This document shows, piece by piece, positions 20,778 to 33,448 of a stretch of 58,724 bases of DNA. The notes under the pieces were generated by a model, which worked only from the letters and a program-made list of their open reading frames with translations, made no database searches and had not been told where the DNA came from. Location: positions 1 to 58,724 of the forward strand of contig NJPS01000025.1 of the NCBI GenBank assembly GCA_002946415.1. Direction: 5' to 3'. Every line of letters begins with the position of its first letter. The first letter of the stretch is position 1. Made by a program: the position numbers and the translations under genes. Source of the DNA: Rutstroemia sp. NJR-2017a BVV2 (Eukaryota > Ascomycota > Leotiomycetes > Helotiales > Rutstroemiaceae).

Positions 20778-22510
20778 ATGCAATTCTCACGACCTCTGAA
20801 ATGTAAGCGCTCAGTGTTTGACGCTTTCAGACCAAACTTTTGAAAGCTGATGTTTCGCGGTAGCATCAACCCAGTCCCTTCCAAGTCCGAATGGCGCACA
20901 TGTTGCAACAATCCTACCGTCAAGATTGATTATTAGAGAGACGCGTTCCCTTGAAGTGGCCCGCGCCATAACGCTACCACCGGAACTGACTACATCGACC
21001 GTAACATTCGTATGGTCACCATCTTCGAATCGAGTGTTGGTAGCCTCTGCAGATACTATACGCGTTTTCTCGCCCGTAGACCACCGCTTCTCGGCGACAA
21101 TCACTAGCCCAACCTCAGGAACTACGAAAACCACGTTTATTTGCTTCGGGGGTTCGGACGATGAAGTCTGTGTCTTTACAGAGTTCGGATTGAAGCTGAC
21201 GGTCTTCAATCTTGCGACATCAAGAGCGGCAGAAATACCCTCGCCCAAACTTTTCACTCCCGCGACTGCCGCGAAAGGCATTTCACATCGTCCACGATCT
21301 GGAAATCTTGCCCTCTTGACTAGAAGCGCAGGAAAGGATGTTATAAGCATACACAAGCCCGGTAGTTTGGAAGTCATTCGGTCGTGGACACCGGAAACCA
21401 TCGATGCGCAGGGATTAGCTTGGAGTCCTGATGGGAGATGGATTGCTGTTTGGGAATCTGCAGCACAGGGTCACAAGGTATTGATTTATACAGCTGATGG
21501 ACACCTCTATAAGCTGTGGGGCGGCTCGGCACACATAATAGAAGAGGATAAGGATTCTGATCTAGGGGCTGGTGTAAAGACGATCGAATGGAGCCAGACC
21601 GGAAAACACATAGCAATTGGAGACCACGGTCAGAGGATAGTATTACTTGCAGCCCCTGCCTTTGCGGAATCTATGGTTCTGTCTCATTCATCATCTATAA
21701 GACCATCAGACACTCTCCATGTAAGCTACCGCATTTATCTCTCTATGCCCAAAACATGCCCTAACTTTCCAGGTGTGGCAAGAACAAATATTACCAGGTC
21801 AGAACGGAGGCTTTACTCGAGAGTTTATTGCAGCTACACAGCTAGTGTTACCACCTACATCAACGGCTCCCGCAACAGCAGAGTCAAGGGCGGGCACGAA
21901 CGCATTATCATTTGATGTGTCCGGCACGCTTCTAGCTACCAAAGTTGAAGACATGCCCACTACTGTTTGGATCTGGGACGTCGGGAACCGGTCATTACGA
22001 GCAGTACTGATATTACACGCGCCAATAGCCCGGATTGCTTGGCATCCGAGCATTACTGAACTGCTTATGATCAGATGCGAAGGCGAAGAGAACAAAGGTC
22101 GCGCCCAACTTTGGGATCCTTCATGGGAAATGCCAAAAATTATCAACTTTGGAACCCAGGTTCCGGAAGGCAAGATCATTGGAAAGTCAATTGTCAGATG
22201 GCTCAACATAGATCACATATTCCCGTCGTTGTTCTTTAGTGACTCGCAAGACTACATACTTGCATCCTTGTCGAGACCAGAGGATACTGCAAGTTTACCA
22301 TGGTCTGATGCCGAAGCAGGAAGCATGGATATAAATGATCAGCCAGAGGAATCGCCTTTGAATTTGGTCGAACCCACAGAGAAGAGAAACTTCCGACGTG
22401 TGAAGGTGGACCTTCTTCCAGATGATGGAGATTCGTACATGAACATGAGTGAAGGCAGTGACCAAGAACTTGATGATACATTTCACTTCCTCAAATCCGA
22501 AGAACCTTAA
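20778..22510 (+). CDS. WD-repeat protein Wdr8/WRAP73
   Basis: Three exons: 20778-20802, 20864-21720, 21773-22510 (539 aa). Intron 1 (20803-20863) follows a 25-nt first exon encoding MQFSRPLK; intron 2 (21721-21772) has GTAAGC and a CTAAC branch. Splicing gives an N-terminus of the form M-Q-F-S-R-P-L-K-S-S-T-Q-S-L-P-S-P-N-G, then A-T-I-L-P-S-R-L-I-I-R-E, which lines up with WRAP73 N-termini. WD-like blades include F-V-W-S-P-S-S-N, L-A-W-S-P-D-G-R-W-I-A-V-W, I-E-W-S-Q-T-G-K-H-I-A-I-G and T-V-W-I-W-D-V-G. In fission yeast Wdr8 works with Msd1 and kinesin-14 Pkl1 to anchor microtubule minus ends at the spindle pole body; a similar role is expected. The C-terminus is acidic. Confidence 0.88.
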
Positions 22511-23479
22511 GGACTGGAAAGACCGTGTTGCTATGCTCTGCTATCACGCGTGGCAGCTTGCTCGGTATTTAGCTTCTGTTTGCATCCTAAGGGTCTCTTC
22601 CGCATGTTTTTCATAGTATCCAACAATTGACCGACTTGGTTCTAGGCGGAGCTCCATGAAGTTAGAAATTACATTCCGTCCATTGATAACTCCTTGGAAG
22701 TCAGGGGCCGCGAAAGCTTATATGCGGTTTGCTCCACTTGGGGGAGAAATACACTTTCCCTTCACTACGGCGAAATGTCAAGCCACGACTCGCGACTACG
22801 AAGACAGCACAGTTAAAAAAGCTCCAATCTCCACCTGGGAAGAATTCAAGTTGTGGCTAAACAGGGGGGCACGAGTATTTGCTAGCCTAAAATAGTATCG
22901 TTGTGGTTCGTGCGTACCAGCAGTGGTACGTAAGAAACTCGGTAGAACTCCCAGAATACTTGATTCTCCACGACTTTCTAAAACAAAAACAATAATTATC
23001 TGCCACAGTCTGCCTATCTTCAACCCACAACGACGAATTTCGTATGCGTGACAACTCGTAACAACGTTTCTTCTTCCCCACTATGATCTGCTCACTACAA
23101 ACGAAGCCAGATCATTCGTTCTTGTTTATTTATTGAGAGCCTCTGGTATACAATCATGTGTCCAAGGTTTCTGGCTTATCCTACTGCCTTTGCGCGTCAT
23201 TGAGACTGGTTCCGCTAGGTAATTACTGGGTAAAATTCCCATGCCAAACCCTGTTTACACAATACGGCCCTGCAGGACCCTTCGTGGATTGCTGGGGCAT
23301 TACACTCCTGATATGCTCGTCCAAGTTCTTCTGGGAGCATTGGTCCAAGTGTTTTCTACACACTTGGGCTGTGCAGATTGTCCACAATGGTACTGTTCAC
23401 TTGCTCTTCAAAAGCTTGACTATTTCCCTTCCCCTTATGCGCCGTTTCTCGTTCACATCATTTTGAACTTCAATAAATC
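22511..23479. other. Intergenic between Wdr8 and EBP
   Basis: 3' UTR of Wdr8 and promoter of the EBP gene, both plus strand. A 79-codon ORF at 22656-22895 has no recognisable feature. Nothing else seen. Confidence 0.5.
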
Positions 23480-24446
23480 ATGGCTTCTATCATGGAGAAT
23501 GCTTCGATTGAATCTGCCGCTGCAATTGTCAGCCACCCTTACTATCCTTTAGAAATAGAGATTGCCAGTTATCTCGCAAACGAATGGACTGTTCACACGC
23601 TTCTGACTGTGTTCTTCGGAGGATGTGCAGTGCTTTTCTTCTGCACCCGCGCGTTTGTTGCGAGAAGATATCCAAATCTGCCGAGTTCTGAGAAAGCTGC
23701 AATCTGGTGGTTGGTTCTATGTGAGTTCTCCTCGCGTTATATTAATCTTCGCATTTCTGACAGACACTTATAGCTGGTGCAATCCACCTTTTCTTCGAAG
23801 GTAATCCACTGCGATGTGCAACTCGATCGATCATAGGAAGATAGCTGATACGGACGCATAGGTTACTTCTCCCTGAACCACACACGAATGGGCGAATCAC
23901 AAGAATTGTTTGGACAGCTATGGAAGGAATATGCTCTCAGCGACAGTCGATACTTGACCTCAGATCCGTTCGTTCTCTGTATGGAAACAGTGACTGCAGT
24001 AAGTCATCTCGACGTGCAAAGCCCAAGAGGGGACCAGCTAGCTTACGCCTCATAGTTCTTGTGGGGTCCTATGTGCTTCATCGTCGCCTCCTTCATCACG
24101 ACCAGAAATCCACTTCGACATCCTTTACAGATAATTGTTACCGTGGGGCAGATCTACGGCCTCGTTTTGTACTATGCAACTCACACGTTTGACTTCTACT
24201 ACAAAGAGGTTATTTATTCGAGGCCAGAGTTTCTCTACTTTTGGTTCTATTACTTCTTTATGAACTTCTTGTGGATGATCTTTCCAGGCAGTAGGACACA
24301 CTTTCTTTCTGTTCGTTATACCAGCTAACATGCCGTCCTCAGTGCTACTCGTCGATTCGGTACGCACCATCGCCAAAGCTTTCACGGCCCTAGACGAGAT
24401 AAATGGTACAAAGGGAAGGGACCGCGACATCAAAAAGCTCCAGTGA
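23480..24446 (+). CDS. EBP-type sterol delta8-delta7 isomerase (EXPERA)
   Basis: Five exons: 23480-23720, 23774-23800, 23862-23998, 24056-24290, 24343-24446 (247 aa). All four introns are 52-61 nt with GT...AG. The protein follows emopamil-binding protein closely: G-A-I-H-L-F-F-E-G (H85 and E89), Q-L-W-K-E-Y-A with D-S-R-Y, C-M-E-T-V-T-A (E131, T134), F-L-W-G-P, V-G-Q-I-Y-G, F-W-F-Y and F-M-N-F-L-W. These match the residues that line the active site in human EBP. Four to five membrane helices are expected in the ER. EBP moves the C8 double bond of sterols to C7; many fungi use the unrelated Erg2 for this, so it may work beside Erg2 or on other sterols. Exon 2 is a 27-nt microexon that carries the H85/E89 motif. 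Confidence 0.9.
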
Positions 24447-25340
24447 TCATTGGAAACCGTGATCACAAGAAGCATCAGTAAATCAGGAACATGGGCTTCA
24501 GTCATTCCATAACTGCTCACCATAGCTTGGTTTGTCTCACCAAAATCATTTTCAAGACATTGTAGTGGGGTGCCAGGTAGAGGCGAGGGATGTAGAGCAT
24601 AGAGCAGGAGCTTGGAAAACATTGTAGGAATAGACAGCGTTATGTATATACAAAAGCCATAGAAATCACATATGAAAATTAGATCAACTACTATCAATTC
24701 GGGCTCTGTTCAACACCTCGGTACCGAACCAAAACAGGAAACCAGCTCCATCGAACTAGGGAGTTGTCGGTCGGCACATTGATGCTCCGATGGCAATCTT
24801 GCGCACGCATTTTCAGATGAAAGTCTGGAGTGAGAATATATTTCGTTTCCATGCAACTTTACCATCTTCTCGTCATTTTATCAGTGTGCAGTGTCCTTAA
24901 GCAAGCACAAACAGCCATCCGGCACTGGCCACTCATTCATTGATCCGGACACAAGTTCGTCGAGAAATCTATGACCAAGCGGCGATGGCGCGTTTTATGG
25001 GTGCAGGACCTGCTGCAAGCAACGTCTTGTCTGAATACGCGGTAGAGCGCGATTATCAAGCTGTAATGCAACTTGATCAATCACTGGCGCACTAAAGAGC
25101 CATCACTTTCACACCCAATAGGCCAAAAAGTCATTTATACGGGAATTTTCGAATTACATTGCAGTTATCCTACATTTTCAACCAGGAAGGCATAAAGAAG
25201 CCATCGTGCGAACCAACTCCCAAGGATTTCACGCAAGAAAATGACGCTCAAGTCAAACTGACACATATGCACGGCTAAGCAGAAACCAGGAAGCATAGCT
25301 GGGTATCCTGACATTCCAATTACAATCTCTGCTCTGGTCA
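24447..25340. other. Convergent intergenic region
   Basis: Between the 3' ends of the EBP (+) and DUF8004 (-) genes. No coding region seen; 3' UTRs expected. Confidence 0.5.
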
Positions 25341-27961
25341 TCATTCTCCAAGGTATGACTGCAACACTGGGCTCGCCATTGATAGACTGCCATGTGGACC
25401 AGGAATACCCGACTTCGAATTATGTCTGACAAACAATGGTGAAGGCGCCATATGCGTTTCTGCGAAGTCAGTCGTAGAAATTGAAGATTCTCTTAATATT
25501 GTTTCTTGTTCCATGTCTTCGTCGTAGATACTCACGGAGTATGTGCTGTCCGGTCGAGGTACGATCATCTCCTCTATACTCTCTACTTCTGAATACGTAG
25601 ATGATATGGAACCATGCCGACTGTCAGATGTGAACGATCTGCTGGTTCTCGGAGAATCGCCTTCTATAGAATCTAAGTTTGTGCCTTCTGCTTCGTAGGA
25701 CGAATTCGACCAATTCGACGACACGTTCTCTGATGAAGTCGTTGAATCAGACGACTGCTTCCTATGCGCAACTTCTGCTTCGTTGACGAGCGCAGCAGAC
25801 ATGCTCTTGGATAGGTCAAAGTTGAGGCCATTCCCATAACCATCCACAAGGATTTCATGATGAGTCTGTCTTTGTGGTCGAGGATGGTGAAGTTCTGGAA
25901 CAATGGCGGACTGCCTTTTGGCTTTTGCGGCGGTAGTCTTGATAGATGATTGCGTGGCGATAATGTTCTCGCTCGTCGTCCTGGACTGCTTCTGTCGGGA
26001 GGTTTGAGAGAGATAAGTGTCGAAATCAGTCATGATACCTAAGGGGGTATGGCTCATGCTCGCAGTGCTTGTCCTAACCATATTTTCTCTAAAATTATCT
26101 GCTGCTTGCGCACTTTGGGAGCGCAAAAGGTCGTAATAGGAGCGTCGATCGGTCCACGGCGGACAACCTCCTGTGCAAACACAAATGTTGTACGGCACAT
26201 TTTGCGTGGCTCGTACCTGCTCCGGAATCTTGGTCGCGTGAATGAGGACCTGGAGTGTGGAGTATATCAGAATCCAGCGAATCTTTCGACCTTCGCCTGG
26301 GGATATCGTGTCGGCACTTCCTGTTTTGAGGGGATAAACACACTCCTTCTCGAACCCTCGGTATGCACGAACTAACGTACACTCAGCTAGCTTTGGTTCA
26401 CGGCGGTTTGTGGCCTTGTTCAACGCAGCTATTGTCACCAGCCTTGGATCGAGCTGCATTTTATTTGTGTGCGGGAATATTTTGCCCCCGAATGATAACC
26501 TCCTACTGCGAGGTTGCTTAGTTGAAAGTCCGGGGTTATGATCGACTTCTGGGAGCAAAGGAAGAGGGTAAGGCAAAGGCGTGATCTTATGCCTTCCATC
26601 GAAGGCTGCAATATTCTTCAAGACGGCTACTTCTCCTCGAAACAAAGGCGACGTTTCACTAAACGACTCAGTGTCGACTAGAAAATCATATAACTTCTGG
26701 AACTCTGATCGCATCTGCTTGAAGATGCTTTTAGGGAAGGCACAATTTCCGCTCTGAGACGCAAGGCATGGGTAGGTGCCTAGCTTTGCGACGTAGTATG
26801 AATGCAAGAACGATCTGAACTTTTCGAGATGCGCTCTGGCACCTGGGCCGAGCTTAAGATGTGAGTCGGATTGTTCACTGGATAAAAAGTTGCTCAACAT
26901 TTTCCCGCATTTGTCGAGACGCAAGTCCATTTCGAGACGTGATCGAGAGATGAAAGCGCGATCCTGCCGACCCAAAATCTACATGAACTATCAGCATTTA
27001 CCAATGTTCTTGAGTGTCTGATCCTTGACTTACCTCAAAGCCTGGGCTTTCATGTAGCCTCTCACTCATTCCAGTACAATGGGCGAACGCATCAATCCAC
27101 ATATCCCTGAAGTGAAAATGCTCCGCGAAATAAATAATGGCAAGGGCATGGTCTGGGGTATTTCGCATGTCGGCATATCCTTGTCCTTCGATGTATGTGA
27201 CGGCATCATCAATATTATTGACATCCTTAGACCTGAACTCAGATAAGCTGTTCAGGAGTCCAACTAATGCTGTTCCTAGGTCTCGACCAACAAGTGGTTT
27301 TTGGCAGACCCAAGCGAAGAAGTTTCGGGTAGCTGTATGGTACATGAACGATTCTCCTCTTCCTGCCATCACAGGGGCAGGAATGTACAGCTCCAAACAG
27401 TCGGTATTTTCTTCCTCGAAGTAAAAGCTCTCGCTGGCATAGCTGCACTCGGACATCAGCGACTCTGGAATGTCTTTGGACGTGAATCTCTCAAGCAGCG
27501 GTTCGCATCTCGCTGCGAGTAACGCACTCAGCGGTACGCGAAATGCTGGTCCTCTCCTTGATTGTCCTCGAGCATACAGGTGAACAAGGCAATCTCCTTC
27601 TGGATACCACAGATCAATGTCCTGTAACGCGTCAGCATCTGCCTTGCTATGGCGACGGCCTGCATACCCTTCTCAGTCCATCCCACTCTGTTGACTTTCG
27701 TCCAACTCCATCCCACTTCCTAATACCCATATCATTCGCAGTCGACATCGACGATTTTGATACAGTTTCTTGATGCATGCTTGTCCGCGTCGGTAACGGC
27801 CAGTCTGGGACTTCGTCTCCTTTCCGAGAAGAAAAGAATGTGTGAATTGGTATCGATTCCTCAATGATCAAGCTCATACTTTGTATTGTGCGATTATATT
27901 TCAACCCACTTTTTGCAGGCGAAACAGATGTTGTAGTACTTCTGTTCCTATTGAGCTTCAT
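25341..27961 (-). CDS. DUF8004 domain protein
   Basis: Three exons: 27961-27668, 27621-27034, 26978-25341 (839 aa). Intron 1 (27667-27622, 46 nt) has GTATGC and a CTGAC branch; intron 2 (27033-26979, 55 nt) has GTAAGT. Exon 1 ends K-W-D-G-V-G...W-D-G-L-R-R; after the splice come D-I-D-L-W-Y-P-E-G-D-C-L-V-H-L-Y and R-V-P-L-S-A-L-L. Further on are F-A-E-H-F-H-F-R-D-M-W and G-P-G-A-R-A-H-L-E-K-F-R-S-F-L-H-S-Y-Y. These conserved blocks match the fungal DUF8004 family, whose role is unknown. The C-terminal 250 residues are S/T/E-rich and disordered. No membrane segment or signal peptide. The start at 27961 (MKLNRNRS) is the first ATG of that exon; the N-terminal 60 residues are low complexity, so an upstream exon is not excluded. 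Confidence 0.82.
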
Positions 27962-30866
27962 GATGACATTGTAGGTCTCCTTCCGAGAATATGGACGGAT
28001 TGAGATCTTCAGTGGCTTGATACGTCAGCTCACGGAGCAGGGTGCTGCCACAATTCCCAAGAAACTTTAGGGTCAAGAGATCTGCACGAATTAGCGGCAC
28101 TTCTGGACGGCTCCAGATTAGCCCACTACAGATGTCGAGTTGGGTTCCCAAGACTTCGGATCACTGAGACATGATTATTAGACGGGGGTGGAAGATTTTA
28201 CCCGCCCAAATTCAAGAGGCTCTGGCTCTCTTCTTGGATATGTGGATTGCAAGAGAATCGGAGACGGGTAAGTATATACGAGGAATATACGAGGAAACAT
28301 TTCCAGTCCCGCGGAACACTTGTATTCACTGACCGACTACGAGTATTCGCAATTTTATTTCTGCATAGCACACATACACCCAAGCTGCTTTTGGACGTCT
28401 TTCGCCACTTTCGGGGACCTTAAGAACTCTGGTGGCTTACAGAATGAACAGAAACGCTCCCGAATAAAGTTTGGGACCAAAAACCTTAAGACACACACGG
28501 ATCAACTTATATACAGCACAGACCTGCAATGATTTCCATGTCATTCCCAATTATGGACGTCAGATCTGCCATATATCTGACCATGAACCTCTTTTTGGCA
28601 TCTTATACTCATGGCATGTTCCTCGAACCCAGTCGGAATTGAGCATTTGGGTGCGAAGTGGTTCAGTAACGGCATTGAGTTTGAGTATCGGACTCAACAT
28701 TCTTTGGTACGGTTCGCAACAAAGATGGTTGATACCAACTAACTTGTTAGCGGTTCGTCAAAGTGGCAGTCTGACCACACTGCAGACTATGGACTCTCGG
28801 GTCCTTCTTGATGAACAGGTGAATCTCAACTCAATCTCGCAAGCCTGAGGTATCTAGAGACAGCGTGTCTGGTGTGATGCCCCTAGTTAAGCCTGCTGGA
28901 AATCTGGAGCGCGACTAAGCAGTGTTCTAACATTCTTACTATATCTTGCTTGAAAGTATATGGTCTAAACCACGGCACACCGAGGTTAAAAGAACCGTGA
29001 AGTCAGAACGGCTAACAATCAAGGTAAAACAGGAGAGACACACATGTGAACGCTCTCTATGGCCGGCCTAATTAGGGAGAATGACTGCATCGTCTCCTAC
29101 GTAAAGCTGCTACTGCAATGCACGATCTTAATCGTGCATTCTATATGCCGCCGACGAGGAGGATGAAGAGTAGTATATCTTCTTCCACCATTGTCCATAT
29201 TCTAGATCTCATCAGTATGGGACTAGTTACGTTTTCATGTCACTCGATGACCGTACTCTCAGGCTGCAACTCCCGCCAGAATTGTCTTAGGGATATCTTC
29301 TGAAGTCCTCAGCACCCGAAATACTGGTTGACAATTGAGTTATTTAAAACTCCAGACTGTACATACACCAGGAAAAGAGCAAGTGTCCAGTCCCGCAAAC
29401 CCTGATAGTTGTATGAATTACTTTCATATTTCTCGATATCATCGCGTCACTAGCACCCACTAACACGACCAAGTATTTGATGTGGGGGATCAGCGGCCCG
29501 AGACCTATCAATATGGCTAGTACTTTCTCTGCTGGGAAGCCGTGTACGGGATGTGGTCATCAACGGCACATCCTGAGATATGCATTGGCAATCATGAGTC
29601 CATGGTATCGGGTTCGTCTTATCACATCTCATCTCATCTGATGTGAGGAGGAACAGATGCGGTGGGAAATGCAAGTCTTGGCTTTCTTGTTCCCGTACAT
29701 AGTAAGCTGTTCCCGAGCCAAAAACCCTCTGTCTCTGTTCCCCGCGGCTGAATTGATTCTATGCTTCCAGAATTTACCGGATTGAGCCGATGGAGTTCCT
29801 TTTTTCTTGTGGATTTGATATTATTTCCTTCCCGTTATTGAGTTGAATCGACGAATAGATTCAGGTGCTTGTTCTGTTCCGTTCACGCTCACACTCGTGA
29901 TTCGGCATAGGTGGTCAGCGAAACGAGGCGGATTACTGTAAGACTTACCCGTGCGATACTACGGAAACTTAGTAAGTAATGTGGTCACGATGGCGCGGGT
30001 AAGAGTAGATTCTTGGGCGGTTCCAGTTTCTTTGTTTCATAGCGTGGTTGGTGGCTACACGGCAAGTAGTTTGTTTTATGGTTTACGTAGGAAATACAGT
30101 TCTCGGGACTGGGTTCAGATCTTACTTCAGAGTGTATGCATAGGAGCGGGGAACGGAAGATTTCAACTGAGAAAGTTGTTTCCTTTCTGAGTCCGAGACA
30201 GCTTTTGTCTTTCTTTTGAAAGTTTGCCTTTCGTGCGGGGTGCATGGTTCAGATTCTGTAGAAGTGATTCGCAGATGAGTCGATGACTGTCCTGCTCGTT
30301 CGATCAATACTCAGCGTCCGGCAGTAGATGTAATTCCACCCTCAAATTTTGTCAACTATTCCATGATTACGGTTTCCTTTGCTGAGCCTTTTCAAGATAT
30401 TCCAAGGGCACTTTTGCTCACTACGCTTGTTTTCTCTAGTCTTTTCATCTTCTGCCCTCAAAGCTCTTCTCGCTAGCCCTTCAATTCCCCTCAGCTCTAC
30501 TCAAAAACATAGCACCACAATCACGAATTACCATTCATCTATCTTTGCGTTACTCTACCCCTCACTTCCTTTCTCTGTCCATCACAAGTCCTAAATCCCC
30601 CCTCCAGAGCTTTTACATCCTCTATCAGTGCACCGCACCATCAATGATTCTCCTAGCCCACTTCATACCAGTGCTATCCCGAGCACTTATACTCACTCCA
30701 CCTACTTTACTACCACCAACAACCCCTCAATTCTCCGCCCAAAAAGAGCCATTCATCCTCCGTGCTCTCATCCCCCTTCTCTCCAACCTCATTCATTTCA
30801 TTTCTCTCCATCCCACTCGGTCCAGACCGCAAACTTAAAAACTGCAACGTCACGACGTGCTCTTCA

Positions 30867-31081
30867 GGTCGGAAAAAACCTGCCTATTTGTGGTATTAGC
30901 CAAGAAGTTGAAATTTTTATATTTGAGAGCAGAATATTTGCCCTGAAATTTTCCTACAACTAACTAATCTAATTATCGGAGATTGATATGAATATTCAAA
31001 TCTTTTCTACTTAATTGCTTTAGGTATTATAAATAAATAATAATATGGCTTATACCACAAATAGGCAGGTTTTTCCGGACC
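30867..31081. mobile_element. MITE-like element with 30-bp terminal inverted repeats
   Basis: The left arm 30867-30896 (GGTCGGAAAAAACCTGCC..., ending TTTGTGGTAT) and the right arm 31052-31081 are reverse complements over about 30 bp with only one inserted and one missing base near the outer end. The interior (about 155 bp) is strongly AT-rich and has no ORF. This is the layout of a miniature inverted-repeat transposable element of about 215 bp. A clean target-site duplication was not evident (flanks TCTTCA and CGAACA). It could instead be a structured RNA or a foldback repeat. Confidence 0.65.
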
Positions 31082-31128
31082 CGAACAGGACGTGGTCTAG
31101 GATAGGATTCTGATCTAACACTACAGCT

Positions 31129-31169
31129 CTAAGATCCCAATTCCTAGTTCCGAATACCTGGGATCTTAG
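31129..31169. repeat. Perfect 11-bp hairpin next to the MITE
   Basis: CTAAGATCCCA at 31129-31139 is perfectly complementary to TGGGATCTTAG at 31159-31169, with a 19-nt loop. It starts about 50 bp beyond the MITE-like element and may be part of a nested or older repeat. Confidence 0.6.
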
Positions 31170-31630
31170 TTGTTTGTCTGTGAGCGCAAGTATAATGCTA
31201 TACCCCGAAATCGGGGAACTGACTGCACAGGATTTTTCTTTCTTACATACAGGAGCGCGGATCATGACATGCTATCCATTTGTCATTCGATACTACTCTC
31301 GTGCAATATTTGGTGAGTTTGGCTACTGCAGAAATTGAGAGATTGAGTCTGCGTACGTATATCCTGCTCGGATAGTCTGGTGAGAGTATATACCCCAAGT
31401 TGAATTGTGTCTGGCATCTTTGTATGTGAATGGCCCTATGCAAATTGTGTATTTCTCGAGTAGTAAGTAACAGCAACGCAATGATATACCCTGCTGCAAG
31501 CTAAGCAAGCAATGAACGAATAAACGAACAAACAAACATAAGCCGAAGAAAGTAAAACCAACACAGCACCACGCAACGCCCTTTCCCGCTACTTCTCCAC
31601 CATCTGAATCCCTCTTCCTCCTCCCACCAT

Positions 31631-33448
31631 CTACCAAAACCAATTCTTCCTCTCCTTCTTCCCCTTCCCACCCAGCACCAACTTCCCTTCCTCCTCATCA
31701 TCCTCCTTCCCACACCCCTCATTGATAATCTTCAACGCCTCCTCGCCTTTAGGTGCCGAAGTCATATTTTCGTATCCATCTTCCGTAACCAGGATATCGT
31801 CTTCGATGCGGACGCCGCCGACGGGGTAGTATGTCTCCAGGAGATCGCGGTTGATGTATTTGGCGAATTTGGCGGATTTGAGGTAGACTTCTTCGAGGGC
31901 GTAGCGGGAGAAGTAGCTGGTTGGTGTTAGTTGCGGGGTTAGAATGCTAGGAGGTAATGGGGGGAAGATGCTTACATTCCAGGTTCTACGGTAACGACCA
32001 TGTTTTCTTCGAGGAGTGATCCACCGGTTGAGCATGATTCGGTGCCGGGAAGGAGCTGGAAATAGACGTCGGTCCAATTGGCAGGATGTTTGTCGAATCC
32101 GTATAAAAGGTTCGTAATGCGATCGCCTTGGGGTCCGACATCGTGGACTTCGAGACCGACATAGTGTCCTAACTAAGACGTGAGTTTAGTATAATGATCA
32201 CGAATAATCGAAGTGCAAGAACTTACGCCGTGGGGAAAGAAAGCAACTGTTACTCCCGCTGCGAACAATTCTTCGAAAGATCCGCCTTTGATAAGTCCCA
32301 AGTCGATGAGTCCCTCCAACGCAACCTTGTGAGCATGCATATGAATATCTCTATAGTTGACACCTGGTTTGATCATATCAATGCACTCATCTTGCATCTT
32401 AGCCACAAGATCGTAGATGGCTTGCGCCTCTGGAGTGTACGCTCCAGAGATTGGGACGGTACGAGTAACGTCTGAAGCATAGCACTCCCACTCGCAACCG
32501 GCGTCGAGACATACAAGTTGTCTTCCTTTAAGTGGTTCATTGTTAGCCATATAGTGGAGCGTGCTTGCGTTTTCTCCCGAACCAGCAATAACACCGTACG
32601 CTTGCGTTTTTGCTTGTCTAGCAATACACGTGGCTGTGAAAATGGCCTCGATTTCTGCCTCATTAGTCAGATGCTTGAGACCACGAAGAACGTTGATATG
32701 CGCTTGTGCTGTTATTTCACTGGCTTTCCAAAGCATTTTGAGCTCGTAGGGAGTCTTGATTGCTCTAGCAGCGTTCATAGCTTGCTGCAACTTGGTGGAA
32801 TCAAATGGAGATTCACTGATGATGGATTGGCAGCCATTTTTGCGGCTGATTTGAAACTCTATATTGCGTGGGGCTTGGTATTCGTGCAAGAGCAGAATCT
32901 TCCCTGGTTCAGTATGTGCATACCATGTAAGGTATGAGTCCAAATGAGTTAAGATCTCGACGCGGTCGAACTCATATTTGGCCATAATCTCTTTGACGGT
33001 AGGTAGAGCTCCGTTATAGATGACTGAAGAGCCGGAATTCGGAGGTGGAATCCAGAGCCATAATTGATCGCGATGGATGTTGTACGTTACGACACAATCA
33101 GGAAGGTCGACTCCTGTCAAGTAGTAGAAATATCGACGTTGGCGGAAAGCCGGCCCCATATCGGAGTCTTCATAAGTGAAACTAGGCAAACCGGGAAGGT
33201 AGACAAGACCCTCATCGACAGTGAGATATTTCTTGATATTGCGGGCGTGGGTTTTCGCTGTAGTCTGATATCAACGAAAGCGCAAGTAGACTGAATACTC
33301 GATCGAGATAACGTGCGCATCAGGACTGCCCCACTTTGGGAAGTTACTCTTTGGATTGAGAGATAATGAAATGCATCGACAACTGACCTGGGTACTTTTC
33401 AGCAGGTTTTGGCTTGTATTCGATTGACCTTCGAGATGTAGTCAGCAT
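31631..33448 (-). CDS. M24B Xaa-Pro aminopeptidase
   Basis: Four exons: 33448-33388, 33257-32227, 32172-31976, 31916-31631 (524 aa); introns of 130, 54 and 59 nt. The proposed ATG at 33448 has the context GCCGCCATG and begins [12 protein letters not shown]. The N-terminal creatinase-like domain contains [12 protein letters not shown]. The pita-bread metal site is complete: both Asp in L-D-A-G-x5-Y-A-S-D-V-T-R-T, His in F-F-P-H-G-L-G-H (formed across intron 2), Glu in V-T-V-E-P-G and Glu in V-R-I-E-D-D. The enzyme removes N-terminal residues that precede proline, using two metal ions, usually Mn. The C-terminal tail is K/E-rich. A 64-codon ORF starting at 33593 overlaps the start out of frame and could act as an upstream ORF. 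Confidence 0.9.

Larger units (their letters stand above)
27962..31630. other. 3.7-kb gene-poor region
   Basis: Only short ORFs with no support on either strand. 30380-30840 is C/T-rich on the plus strand (many TCTCC, CCCTTC words) and may be a long pyrimidine-rich leader or spacer. It contains the MITE-like element at 30867-31081 and a hairpin at 31129-31169. A non-coding RNA cannot be excluded from sequence alone. Confidence 0.5.

Noticed and set aside
20811..21401. 196-codon minus-strand ORF over Wdr8 exon 2
   Set aside because: It is antisense to well-supported WD-repeat coding sequence and has no recognisable features.
22656..22895. 79-codon ORF downstream of Wdr8
   Set aside because: It lies where the Wdr8 3' UTR is expected; the sequence resembles nothing I know, though it is not obviously low complexity.
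28471..28848. 125-codon plus-strand ORF in the gene-poor region
   Set aside because: No domain, signal peptide or splice-linked exon seen; only the length is notable.
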